Shown here in pieces: positions 37,653-44,954 of a stretch of DNA of 64,000 nt; the stretch's first letter is position 1, and every line of letters starts with the position of its first letter. The stretch covers positions 62,001 to 126,000 of the forward strand of contig NZ_BQHO01000013.1 of NCBI RefSeq assembly GCF_021601385.1. The letters run 5' to 3'. The position numbers and the translations under genes were made by a program. The stretch comes from Pseudomonas parasichuanensis (GTDB lineage: Bacteria > Pseudomonadota > Gammaproteobacteria > Pseudomonadales > Pseudomonadaceae). The notes below the pieces were generated by a model. The model worked only from the letters and a program-made list of their open reading frames with translations, did not search any database and was not told the origin of the DNA.

Positions 37653-37764
37653 GAGCGGCCTTGTGTCGCGAAAGGGCCGCAAGGCGGCCCCAGGGCATCA
37701 GCGTAGATACAGAAATCGCCGGGGCCGCTCTGCGGCCCTTTCGCGACACGAGGCCGCTCCTACA
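37649..37764. repeat. REP inverted pair between convergent iron and LPS genes
   Basis: TGTAGGAGCGGCCTTGTGTC... (from 37649) and its inverted copy ending at 37764, of the GGCCGCTCCTAC type also present at position 12. The arms include GGCCGC hairpins. The stop codon of the small membrane protein lies within the first arm. Confidence 0.88.
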
Positions 37765-37791
37765 ACGATCGCGTAAGCCTGAGCTCGAGCA

Positions 37792-39234
37792 TCACTCCGT
37801 CAAGCGCGGCAACACCTTATCCAGCCGCTGATACAGCGCACTGCTACGCGGCCAGTTGCGCAGCAGCCGCGCGCGGTCACGGCCGAACGCCGGGGCGAAG
37901 CTGAGCTGGGTGGCATGCTGGCACATGGCATCGAGGTCGATCAGCGACCAGCGGCCGTTGTCCCAAAACAGGTTGTGGCCCTTGAAGTCGCCGTGGCTGA
38001 TGCGTTCGCGGATCAGCTGCTGCATCAGTTGCACCAGCGCCTCCACCTGCTCGTCCGGCGCTTCGCCGCTGTCCACGAACGGCGCAAAGCACGCGGTCAG
38101 GTCCGGCCCATCGACGTACTCGGTCAACAGGTAGGCGCGGTTGCGCAGGCCCAGGGTGCGGGTTTCCAGCACTGCCAGCGGGCGGGGCGTGGCGATGTCG
38201 AGGAATTCCAGGCGGTGGCCCTCGATCCACGAATGCCAGGCCCGGCTCGGGCGCCAGAAGCGCTTGAACCAGTGCGCGGTGTTCTTGATGTTGTAGCGCT
38301 TGAGCACCAGCGTGCGCCCGCCAACCTCGACCCGCGCGACGCTGGCCGCACCGCCGGTCTTGTACAGGTGGCCCTGGTCGATCAACGCATCGGCATGCTC
38401 CAGCACCGGCAGCAGTGCCTCGGCCTCTGGGCGACGCACCGCGCGCAAGCCCGACAGGGTGCGCTGCACGCTGAACAGCGTGCATTCGCGCCCGGCCTTC
38501 TCCAGGTAATCCTTCAGGCGCCAGTTGCGCACCTTGTCTATCTGCTTCTGCAGGGCTTCGAGCGGCAGGGCGTGTTCGGCGTTGGCCATCACGTAATGCA
38601 CCAGCGCTTCTTCGATGAACGGCTCCAGGCGCTTGGGCAACTGGGCGAACAGCACCCCGAGGTTTTCCAGCACGCGCTGACGCGACAGTTGCTGGCCCGG
38701 CGTCTCGGCCTTGATGCCAGCGCCGTCGATCAGGTACACCCGGCCCGCCTGGCGCAGCAGGTTGTCCAGGTGCAGGTCCTCCTGCCACAGGCCCTTGGCG
38801 TGCATCTGCGCCACCGCCGTCAACGCCTCGCCCAGCACCGCATGTTGCTCGTCGGCGAGCATCGGCAGGTGCTCCACGGCGGCCCAGGCATCGGCCAGGC
38901 TTTCGGCGTTGTCGAGGAACTCGAACAGCAGCCAGCCGCCCTCGCCGTCCTTCAGGCCATCGGCCAACAGTTGCGGCGTGGTCAGGCCTTGCTCGGCCAG
39001 CAGGCGCACGCCATCGAGCTCACGCTGGAAATGGCGGGCGGCGTTACCGCCCACCAGCAGCTTGGCCAGCACCGGGGTGCCGCGCCAGATACCAGCGCCG
39101 ACATAACGCTGGCCAGGCAGCACCCGCAGCAGGCTGAGCAGTTGCAGGTCGGCCTTGCCCGCGGCATCGGCAAGGGTGACGGTCAGCGGCAACGACGGGC
39201 TGCGCCCGAGGTCTTTGAGTTCGGACAAACGCAT
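37792..39234 (-). CDS. Tandem two-kinase LPS-core-type protein
   Basis: 480 residues with two kinase-like halves. The first (about 1-230) has WQEDLHLDNLL and VYLIDGAGIK in the catalytic and metal sites. The second (about 270-480) has LVLKRYNIK, ISHGDFKGHNLFW and LIDLDAM. The second half is a canonical catalytic set; the first lacks the usual His but keeps Asp and Asn. It is the last gene of the waaF operon and corresponds by position to the P. aeruginosa PA5006 region. It probably phosphorylates LPS core sugars, or regulates such a kinase. Confidence 0.82.
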   Translation of the reverse strand: MRLSELKDLGRSPSLPLTVTLADAAGKADLQLLSLLRVLPGQRYVGAGIWRGTPVLAKLLVGGNAARHFQRELDGVRLLAEQGLTTPQLLADGLKDGEGGWLLFEFLDNAESLADAWAAVEHLPMLADEQHAVLGEALTAVAQMHAKGLWQEDLHLDNLLRQAGRVYLIDGAGIKAETPGQQLSRQRVLENLGVLFAQLPKRLEPFIEEALVHYVMANAEHALPLEALQKQIDKVRNWRLKDYLEKAGRECTLFSVQRTLSGLRAVRRPEAEALLPVLEHADALIDQGHLYKTGGAASVARVEVGGRTLVLKRYNIKNTAHWFKRFWRPSRAWHSWIEGHRLEFLDIATPRPLAVLETRTLGLRNRAYLLTEYVDGPDLTACFAPFVDSGEAPDEQVEALVQLMQQLIRERISHGDFKGHNLFWDNGRWSLIDLDAMCQHATQLSFAPAFGRDRARLLRNWPRSSALYQRLDKVLPRLTE

Positions 39235-39986
39235 CAGCGGGCCTCTTTATGGCGACGGCGTTGCGTCAGGCGTTGCAGCCAGGCATTCACCTGCGCGCTG
39301 TCCACCGGTTGTTGCAGGTAGGCGCCGAGCAGTTCGCGCACATCCGCCTCGCCCCAGGCACGGGCGCGGCGCAACAGCGGCTCCAGGTCCTTGACCCGGT
39401 CGCGCTGGCCGAACAGCAGCGGGCGGGTCTTCTCCAGGTCGATCAGCTGCGCCTGCCAGCCTTCGCGGCGCTCGCGCAGGAAGATGTGCTTGGGGTAGAA
39501 ACACCCATGCATCTGCCCGGCACCGTGCAGGGTGCGAGCCAGCTGGCCGCAGGCCTGCAGGATGCCCCGTCGCTGCGCCTCGGGCAGCTGCGGCCATTGC
39601 TCGAGCAAACGCTCCAGGTCGCTCCAGTCGTCCAGCGCCCGGGTCATGAGGATCGCGCGGTGCTGGCCGGCCTGCTTGCGCTCGCCGAAGAACACCGCCT
39701 GCAACGCCGGGATTTCCAGCTTCTGGTAGCGGCTGATGTTGCGAAATTCGCGGGCGAACGTCGGCTCGCCAAACGGCCGTTGCAGGCTGCGGGTCAGGTA
39801 GTCGCACTGGCGCTTGAGGTAGTAGCCCTTGCCCTCCAGCTCCAGGCGGAACACGCTGCTCCAGCCGCCACGGCCGGTGTTGGGCTCGTCCACGGCGTCC
39901 AGTTGCAGCGCCCACAGCGCTTCGAAATCGCTCAGGCCATGGCGCTTGAGCAGCGCCTGGTCGGCGCTGGCCAGGTAGTCGGTCAT
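39234..39986 (-). CDS. InaA/WaaP-like LPS kinase family protein with altered catalytic loop
   Basis: 250 residues from the ATG at 39986 (MTDYLASADQALLKRHGLSD). Kinase-like features: YYLKRQ (lysine), the helix around FAREFRNI, and LIDLEKTRP (metal-binding Asp). The expected HRD of WaaP is replaced by HGC (MHGCFYPKHIFL), so the catalytic Asp is missing. It overlaps the upstream gene by 4 bases and the downstream one by 1. It is probably part of LPS core phosphorylation or its control. Family naming is by motif only. Confidence 0.82.
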   Translation of the reverse strand: MTDYLASADQALLKRHGLSDFEALWALQLDAVDEPNTGRGGWSSVFRLELEGKGYYLKRQCDYLTRSLQRPFGEPTFAREFRNISRYQKLEIPALQAVFFGERKQAGQHRAILMTRALDDWSDLERLLEQWPQLPEAQRRGILQACGQLARTLHGAGQMHGCFYPKHIFLRERREGWQAQLIDLEKTRPLLFGQRDRVKDLEPLLRRARAWGEADVRELLGAYLQQPVDSAQVNAWLQRLTQRRRHKEAR

Positions 39987-40717
39987 TCCCTTCCCTCGAA
40001 AAAGCTCAGCACCTGGCGAATGCGCCGCTTGTCGCGGGCAGTCAGGCGCGCGTGACGGCGGTACTGCAAGTAAAAGCGCAGGCGCTGGGTCGCCGACAGG
40101 TGGTATTTGGCGACCTTGTCCAGGCACGCCAGGTCCTTGATCAGCCGGTGACGCAGCATGAAGCCACGCCAGAAATCGCCGGTCGGGCAGTCGATGAAGA
40201 ACAGCGTGCCCTGATCGTCCACCAGCAGATTGCGCCACTTCAGGTCGTTATGGGCGAAGTGGTGGTCGTGCATCTCGCGGGTATGCCGGGCGAGCTGGCG
40301 GCTGACATGGTCGACCCAGGCGCGGTCTTTCAACCGTGGGTCGTCGCGTTCGGCCAGCGCCGACAGGTCTTCGGTGTTGGGCAGTTCGCGGGTGATCATC
40401 GCCCCGCGGCCAAAGGCCAGGCCGTTACGCTCCAGGCCCCAGGCGACCACCTCGGCGGTGGGGATGCCCCACTTGGCGAACTGCTTGAGGTTCTGCCACT
40501 CGGCCTTGATCCGTGGGCGCCCCAGGAAGCGGCGCATATGCTTGCCAGCGCCGGTGTAGCGCTTGACGTAATACCAGACCCCCTCGCGCTGCACGCGGAT
40601 GACCTCGCTGAGCGGGTCGCGGGTCAGGTGCTCGCCCTGCAGGGCGAAGACCGCGTTCAGGCTACCAAAGTCCGCCGCCAGCCATTCGTAGCCTGGCGCC
40701 AGTGTCCAACCCGCCAT
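39983..40717 (-). CDS. Lipopolysaccharide kinase InaA-family protein (WapP-type position)
   Basis: 244 residues with a canonical kinase loop HNDLKWRNLLV and metal site FIDCPTGDFW; the ATP lysine is in VWYYVKRYTG. It follows waaP with a TGATG overlap and corresponds by position to P. aeruginosa PA5008. It likely phosphorylates a heptose of the inner core together with WaaP. Cytoplasmic, with no signal peptide. Confidence 0.85.
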   Translation of the reverse strand: MAGWTLAPGYEWLAADFGSLNAVFALQGEHLTRDPLSEVIRVQREGVWYYVKRYTGAGKHMRRFLGRPRIKAEWQNLKQFAKWGIPTAEVVAWGLERNGLAFGRGAMITRELPNTEDLSALAERDDPRLKDRAWVDHVSRQLARHTREMHDHHFAHNDLKWRNLLVDDQGTLFFIDCPTGDFWRGFMLRHRLIKDLACLDKVAKYHLSATQRLRFYLQYRRHARLTARDKRRIRQVLSFFEGRE

Positions 40718-41523
40718 CAGAGCGCATCCCCATAGCGTTGCTTGCGTTCGTAGAGTTTCTGCGCCTTGCTTTGCAGCCAGGCCAGCAGTGCGGCTTCCTC
40801 CTTGAGCACTTCGCGCAACGGGCGCTGGAAGTAGCCGCGCAGGAAGCGCAGCTTGTCTCGGCGGGTCAGGCCGATGTCCAGTGCCGAGAAGTACAGCGCG
40901 GCCAGGTCCTTGTCGCGCCAGCGCCGGGTGATTGTCGCCCGGGTCTGCGCCCGGTGCAGGTCGATCACCGACAGTTTGAAGTCATCCGCCGTCACCGGTC
41001 GGTCGGTGTGCAGCAAAAAGTGGCAGATGTAGCAGTCGCGGTGGTTGACGCCGGCGCGGTGCATGCCACCGGTCATCTTCGCCACCTCGGCGATCAGCGC
41101 ACGCTTGAGCCGTGGCTCGGGCGGCTGACGAACCCAGTCGAGGCTGAAGTCTTCCAGGCTGACGGTCGGCGCCAGCTCTTCGGTGACGATGAACGAATGC
41201 TGGGTGGCCGGGTTGCTGCCGCGCTCGCCGTAGGCCACGGCGGTCATGGTCGGCACGCCGACCTCGTGCAGGCGCTGGATGGCCCGCCATTCCTGGCCGG
41301 CGCCGAGCACCGGGAGCTTGGCGCTGAACAGGTTCTTGAAGATCTCGCCCCAGCCGATGCCACGGTGGATCTTGACGAAAAAGCCCTCGCCATCGACCTC
41401 GGTGCGCAGGGTGCGGCGGCCTTCCAGCTCACGGTACACCTCGCCCTGCAACTGCTCGACGGCCTCGAACGGGTCACGCCCGGCCCACAGGCGCTTGAAC
41501 GGTTCGGCCAGTATCAGCTTCAT
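40717..41523 (-). CDS. waaP: WaaP, LPS core heptose I kinase
   Basis: 268 residues from the ATG at 41523 (MKLILAEPFKRLWAGRDPFE), the usual WaaP length; the longer frame upstream lies within waaG. It phosphorylates heptose I of the inner core, essential in P. aeruginosa. Kinase signatures are GEGFFVKIHRG (lysine), NHRDCYICHFLL (catalytic Asp) and LSVIDLHRAQ (metal Asp). It overlaps waaG by 4 bases (ATGA). Confidence 0.95.
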   Translation of the reverse strand: MKLILAEPFKRLWAGRDPFEAVEQLQGEVYRELEGRRTLRTEVDGEGFFVKIHRGIGWGEIFKNLFSAKLPVLGAGQEWRAIQRLHEVGVPTMTAVAYGERGSNPATQHSFIVTEELAPTVSLEDFSLDWVRQPPEPRLKRALIAEVAKMTGGMHRAGVNHRDCYICHFLLHTDRPVTADDFKLSVIDLHRAQTRATITRRWRDKDLAALYFSALDIGLTRRDKLRFLRGYFQRPLREVLKEEAALLAWLQSKAQKLYERKQRYGDAL

Positions 41524-42644
41524 GCGGTCTCCTGGCCGAGAATCACGTCGGCGGCATGCTGCGGCATGCTGTACAGGTCGGCGCTGTCGGCAAAGGCCAC
41601 GCCATTGCGCGACCAGGCCGCGCGGGCCCCGGCGTCTTCGAGCATGCGTTGCAGGTAGCTGTTGAGCTGCTCCTGCTCGAACGGGTCGTCCAGCACCAGG
41701 CCGCTGTCGGCCTCGGCGATGTAGTGGGCGTAGCCGCACACCTTCGAGACCAGCACCGGCAGGCCGGCGACCAGTGCTTCGAGCAGCACGGTACCGGTGT
41801 TTTCGTTGTACGCCGGGTGGATCAGCAGGTCGGCCCCCAGCAGGAAGCGCGGGATATCGCTGCGGCCCTTGAGGAACTGCACCTGCTCGCCCAGGCCCAG
41901 GGTGGCGCTCTGCAACTGGAACACCTTGGGGTCGTCCTGGCCAATGACCATCAGCCGGGTGCGCTTGCGCAGGGCCGAAGGCAATGCGGCCAGGGCCTTG
42001 AGGCTGCGGTCCACACCCTTGGTCTTGAAACCGGAGCCGATCTGCACCAGCAGCAGCTCGTCGTCAGCCAGGCCGAACTCCTTGCGAAACTCCGCACGGA
42101 TGGCGTCGGCATCGGCCGGGCGGCGGCGGTCCTGGGAGATCCCCGGTGGCAGCAGGTGGAAGCGCGCCTCGGGGGTGTCGTAGTGCTTGATGAACAGCGG
42201 CTGCTGCACTTCGGAGATCATCAGGATCTCGGTGTGGGCATCCTTGGCGAACACCGCCCGCTCGTACTCGGCGAAATGGCGGTAGCGGCCCCAGCGGCGG
42301 TACAGGCCACCGCGCAGGGTCTGGGCCTTGTCCTCGAAGCAGCCGTCGGCGGCGTAGTACACGTCCAGCCCGGGCATCTTGTTGAAGCCGATCAGGCGAT
42401 CGACCGGGCGCTTGGCCAGGTCCGCCGCCATCCAGGCGCTGAGCTTCTCGTTACGGCGGTGGTTGAACAGCGCTTTTACCGGCGCCACCAGCACCTCGAA
42501 GCCCGGCGGAATATCACCTTCCCAGATCAGCGTGTACACGCGGATCTGGTGGCCACGTTTCTGGCACTCCAGGGCAATGCGCATGAAATCGCGCTGCAGC
42601 CCGCCGAAAGGGAAATATTTGTAGAGCACGAAAGCCAGTTGCAT
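41520..42644 (-). CDS. waaG: WaaG, LPS core alpha-1,3-glucosyltransferase
   Basis: 374-residue GT4 glycosyltransferase. It adds the first outer-core hexose to heptose II, using a UDP-sugar. N-terminal MQLAFVLYKYFPFGGLQRDF is the WaaG signature; the C-terminal HPAYNENTGTVLLEALVAGL holds the nucleotide-sugar site with its EX7E glutamates. The ATG at 42644 is chosen over a TTG one codon earlier. It overlaps waaC by one base (TGATG). Confidence 0.95.
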   Translation of the reverse strand: MQLAFVLYKYFPFGGLQRDFMRIALECQKRGHQIRVYTLIWEGDIPPGFEVLVAPVKALFNHRRNEKLSAWMAADLAKRPVDRLIGFNKMPGLDVYYAADGCFEDKAQTLRGGLYRRWGRYRHFAEYERAVFAKDAHTEILMISEVQQPLFIKHYDTPEARFHLLPPGISQDRRRPADADAIRAEFRKEFGLADDELLLVQIGSGFKTKGVDRSLKALAALPSALRKRTRLMVIGQDDPKVFQLQSATLGLGEQVQFLKGRSDIPRFLLGADLLIHPAYNENTGTVLLEALVAGLPVLVSKVCGYAHYIAEADSGLVLDDPFEQEQLNSYLQRMLEDAGARAAWSRNGVAFADSADLYSMPQHAADVILGQETA

Positions 42645-43702
42645 CAACGAACATCCTCAGCCAGCAGCAGCGCGCTCAAGCGGCCCGCTACATGCTCGGG
42701 ATTCAGGCGAGTGAAGCACAGCGGCCACTCGCGTTTGAGATCGAACCGGCGCAGGTCCTCGGCGCTCGGTTTGTAGGTGCACTTCTTCTGCAGGCACGGG
42801 GCGCAGGGGAAGTTGCTCGCCTGGTGGATCTGGGCGCGTCCGTAGGCACCGGTCAAACCAGGGTTGGTGGGGCCGAACAGCGAAATGGTCGGCACGTCCA
42901 GCGCTGCGGCCAGGTGGCCCAGGCCAGTGTCGACCGCCACGCAGGCCTTGGCGGCCGCCAGTACGCGGGCAACGCCGACCAGGTTCAACTTGGGCAGTAC
43001 CTGGCAGTTGCTCAAGCCCTGGGCGATGCGCTCGGCGCGGGCCTTTTCCGCCGGGTTGCCCCACGGCAGCATCACCTGCAGCTTGCGCCGGCCCATGCGT
43101 TCGGCCAGCTCGCGCCAGTAGGCTTCGGGCCAGTGCTTGGTGGCCCAGGTGGTGCCATGCAGGAACACCACGTAGGGCGCTGCCGGCGGCAGTTGCAGGC
43201 GGTTGAGGTCCAGGCCGTAGTTGCCCAGGCCCTCGGGCAGGTCATAGGCCAGGGCCAGGGCGAACAGCTGGCGCACGCGCTCGACGGCATGCTGGCCGAC
43301 AGCGACCGACAGGCGCCGATCATAGAAGCGGCTGGCCAGGCCTTCACGGGCCGAATAGCGGTCGAGCCCAGCCACCGGCGCTTTCACGTAGCGGGTCAGC
43401 CAGGCCGACTTGACCAGGCCCTGGGCGTCGATCACCAGGTCGTATTGGCGCGCGCGCAGGCGTTGCTTGAACGCCTTGAACTCGCCGCTCTTGAGGGTCT
43501 GCCAGAGGTTCTTGCGCCAGCGGCGGATGGCTACCGGGATCACCTGGTCGACCGCCGGGTGCCAGCTGGGGATCTCGGCAAAGCCCTCTTCCACCACCCA
43601 GTCGAAACGGATGCCGGGGATGGCGTGGGCGGCGTCGGTAAGCGCCGGGAGGGTGTGGATGACATCGCCCAGGGACGACGTCTTGATGATCAGGACCCGC
43701 AC
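42644..43702 (-). CDS. waaC: WaaC, LPS heptosyltransferase I
   Basis: 352-residue GT9 transferase that attaches the first heptose to KDO2-lipid A from ADP-heptose. N-terminal MRVLIIKTSSLGDVIHTLPA and a C-terminal AVDTGLGHLAAALDVPTISL segment for ADP-heptose are clear. It starts with a GTG (43702) directly after the waaF stop codon and overlaps waaG by one base. Confidence 0.96.
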   Translation of the reverse strand: MRVLIIKTSSLGDVIHTLPALTDAAHAIPGIRFDWVVEEGFAEIPSWHPAVDQVIPVAIRRWRKNLWQTLKSGEFKAFKQRLRARQYDLVIDAQGLVKSAWLTRYVKAPVAGLDRYSAREGLASRFYDRRLSVAVGQHAVERVRQLFALALAYDLPEGLGNYGLDLNRLQLPPAAPYVVFLHGTTWATKHWPEAYWRELAERMGRRKLQVMLPWGNPAEKARAERIAQGLSNCQVLPKLNLVGVARVLAAAKACVAVDTGLGHLAAALDVPTISLFGPTNPGLTGAYGRAQIHQASNFPCAPCLQKKCTYKPSAEDLRRFDLKREWPLCFTRLNPEHVAGRLSALLLAEDVR

Positions 43703-44752
43703 TCAGTCGACCTCTGCCACGCTATCGATCAGGTTCGGCCCGCCCAGATTATGCAGGGCGGCGATCACCTTGGCCGGCTCGAGCAGACGCAGGCAGTTGT
43801 AGTGGCCAAAGCGGCAGGTGCGGTCGAAGCAGGGGCTGCACTCGATGCCGGTGCGCACCACCTCGACCTGCTCGGCCAGCGGCGGGGTGAAGCCCGGCGA
43901 GGTCGAGCCGTACACCGCCACCAGCGGGCGGTTCAACGCGGCGGCCACGTGCATCAGGCCGGAGTCGTTGGACACCACGGCGTCGGCGCAGGACATCAGG
44001 TCGATGGCCTCGGCCAGCGAGGTTTCGCCGGCCAGGTTGTACGACTCTTCACGCAAACCGGGGATCAGCCGGTCGCGGATCTGCTCGCCCACCGGGTGGT
44101 CGTTCTTCGAGCCGAACAACCACACCTGCCAACCCTGGCGGATCATCGCTTCAGCCACTTCGGCGTAATGCTCGGCCGGCCAGCGCTTGGCCTCGCCGAA
44201 CTCGGCGCCGGGGCACAGGGCCAGTACCGGGCGGTCCAGTTCGAGGTTGAACTTGGCCACGGCCGCATCGCGGCTCTGGGCCTCGATCTGCAGGCTGGGG
44301 CGTGGGTAAGGTTGCGGCAGTTCGGTGCCCGGCGCATAGGCCAGGGCCATGAAGCGCTCGATCATCAACGGGTAGCGTGCCTTGTCCAGCTTGCGCACGT
44401 CGTTGAGCAGCAGGTAGCGCATTTCGCCGCGCCAGCCGGTGCGCTTGGGGATGCCGGCGAAGTAGGGCACCAGCGCCGACTTGAGCGAGTTGGGCAGCAG
44501 GATCGCCTGGTCGTACTGGCCGGCCAGCGACTTGCCGATGCGCCGACGGGTAGCCAGTTCCAGCGCGCCGTGGCCGAGCGGGAAGCTCAAGGCCTGGCGC
44601 ACCTCGGGCATGCGCTCGAGGATCGGCCGGCTCCACTCGGGGGCCAGCACATCGATCACGCAGTCGGGGTGCTGCTGTTTCAGGCACTGGAACAAGGTCT
44701 GCGCCATCACCATGTCGCCGACCCAGCTGGGGCCAATGATCAGTATTTTCAT
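43703..44752 (-). CDS. waaF: WaaF, LPS heptosyltransferase II
   Basis: 349-residue GT9 transferase that adds the second heptose. N-terminal MKILIIGPSWVGDMVMAQTL and C-terminal SNDSGLMHVAAALNRPLVAV are the family marks. It is the first gene of the inner-core operon waaF-waaC-waaG-waaP-kinases, with no promoter-sized gap inside the operon. Upstream lies a 200-base spacer with a REP pair after glnE. Confidence 0.96.
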   Translation of the reverse strand: MKILIIGPSWVGDMVMAQTLFQCLKQQHPDCVIDVLAPEWSRPILERMPEVRQALSFPLGHGALELATRRRIGKSLAGQYDQAILLPNSLKSALVPYFAGIPKRTGWRGEMRYLLLNDVRKLDKARYPLMIERFMALAYAPGTELPQPYPRPSLQIEAQSRDAAVAKFNLELDRPVLALCPGAEFGEAKRWPAEHYAEVAEAMIRQGWQVWLFGSKNDHPVGEQIRDRLIPGLREESYNLAGETSLAEAIDLMSCADAVVSNDSGLMHVAAALNRPLVAVYGSTSPGFTPPLAEQVEVVRTGIECSPCFDRTCRFGHYNCLRLLEPAKVIAALHNLGGPNLIDSVAEVD

Positions 44753-44860
44753 GCGTTATCCAGAAACATTCGGGGAGGCTGCAGGCTGCGTTACAGCCTG
44801 GCCTCCCCTCTTTATATTCAGGCTATGTGGCGTGCAGTGTACCACCGAGGGCGCGTTGCG

Positions 44861-44932
44861 CCCTTTTCGCCGGCAAGCCGGCTCCCACATGGACCGAATT
44901 CGCCTGTGGGAGCTGGCTTGCCAGCGAAAGGG
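44861..44932. repeat. REP inverted pair between glnE and waaF
   Basis: CCCTTTTCGCCGGCAAGCCGG (44861-44889 arm) and the inverted GCTGGCTTGCCAGCGAAAGGG-type arm (44905-44932), flanked by GGGCGC/GCGCCC and GGCCGC/GCGGCC pairings. It lies just after the glnE stop on the same strand and probably ends glnE mRNA before waaF. Confidence 0.9.
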
Positions 44933-44954
44933 CCGCACAGCGGCCCCAACAATT

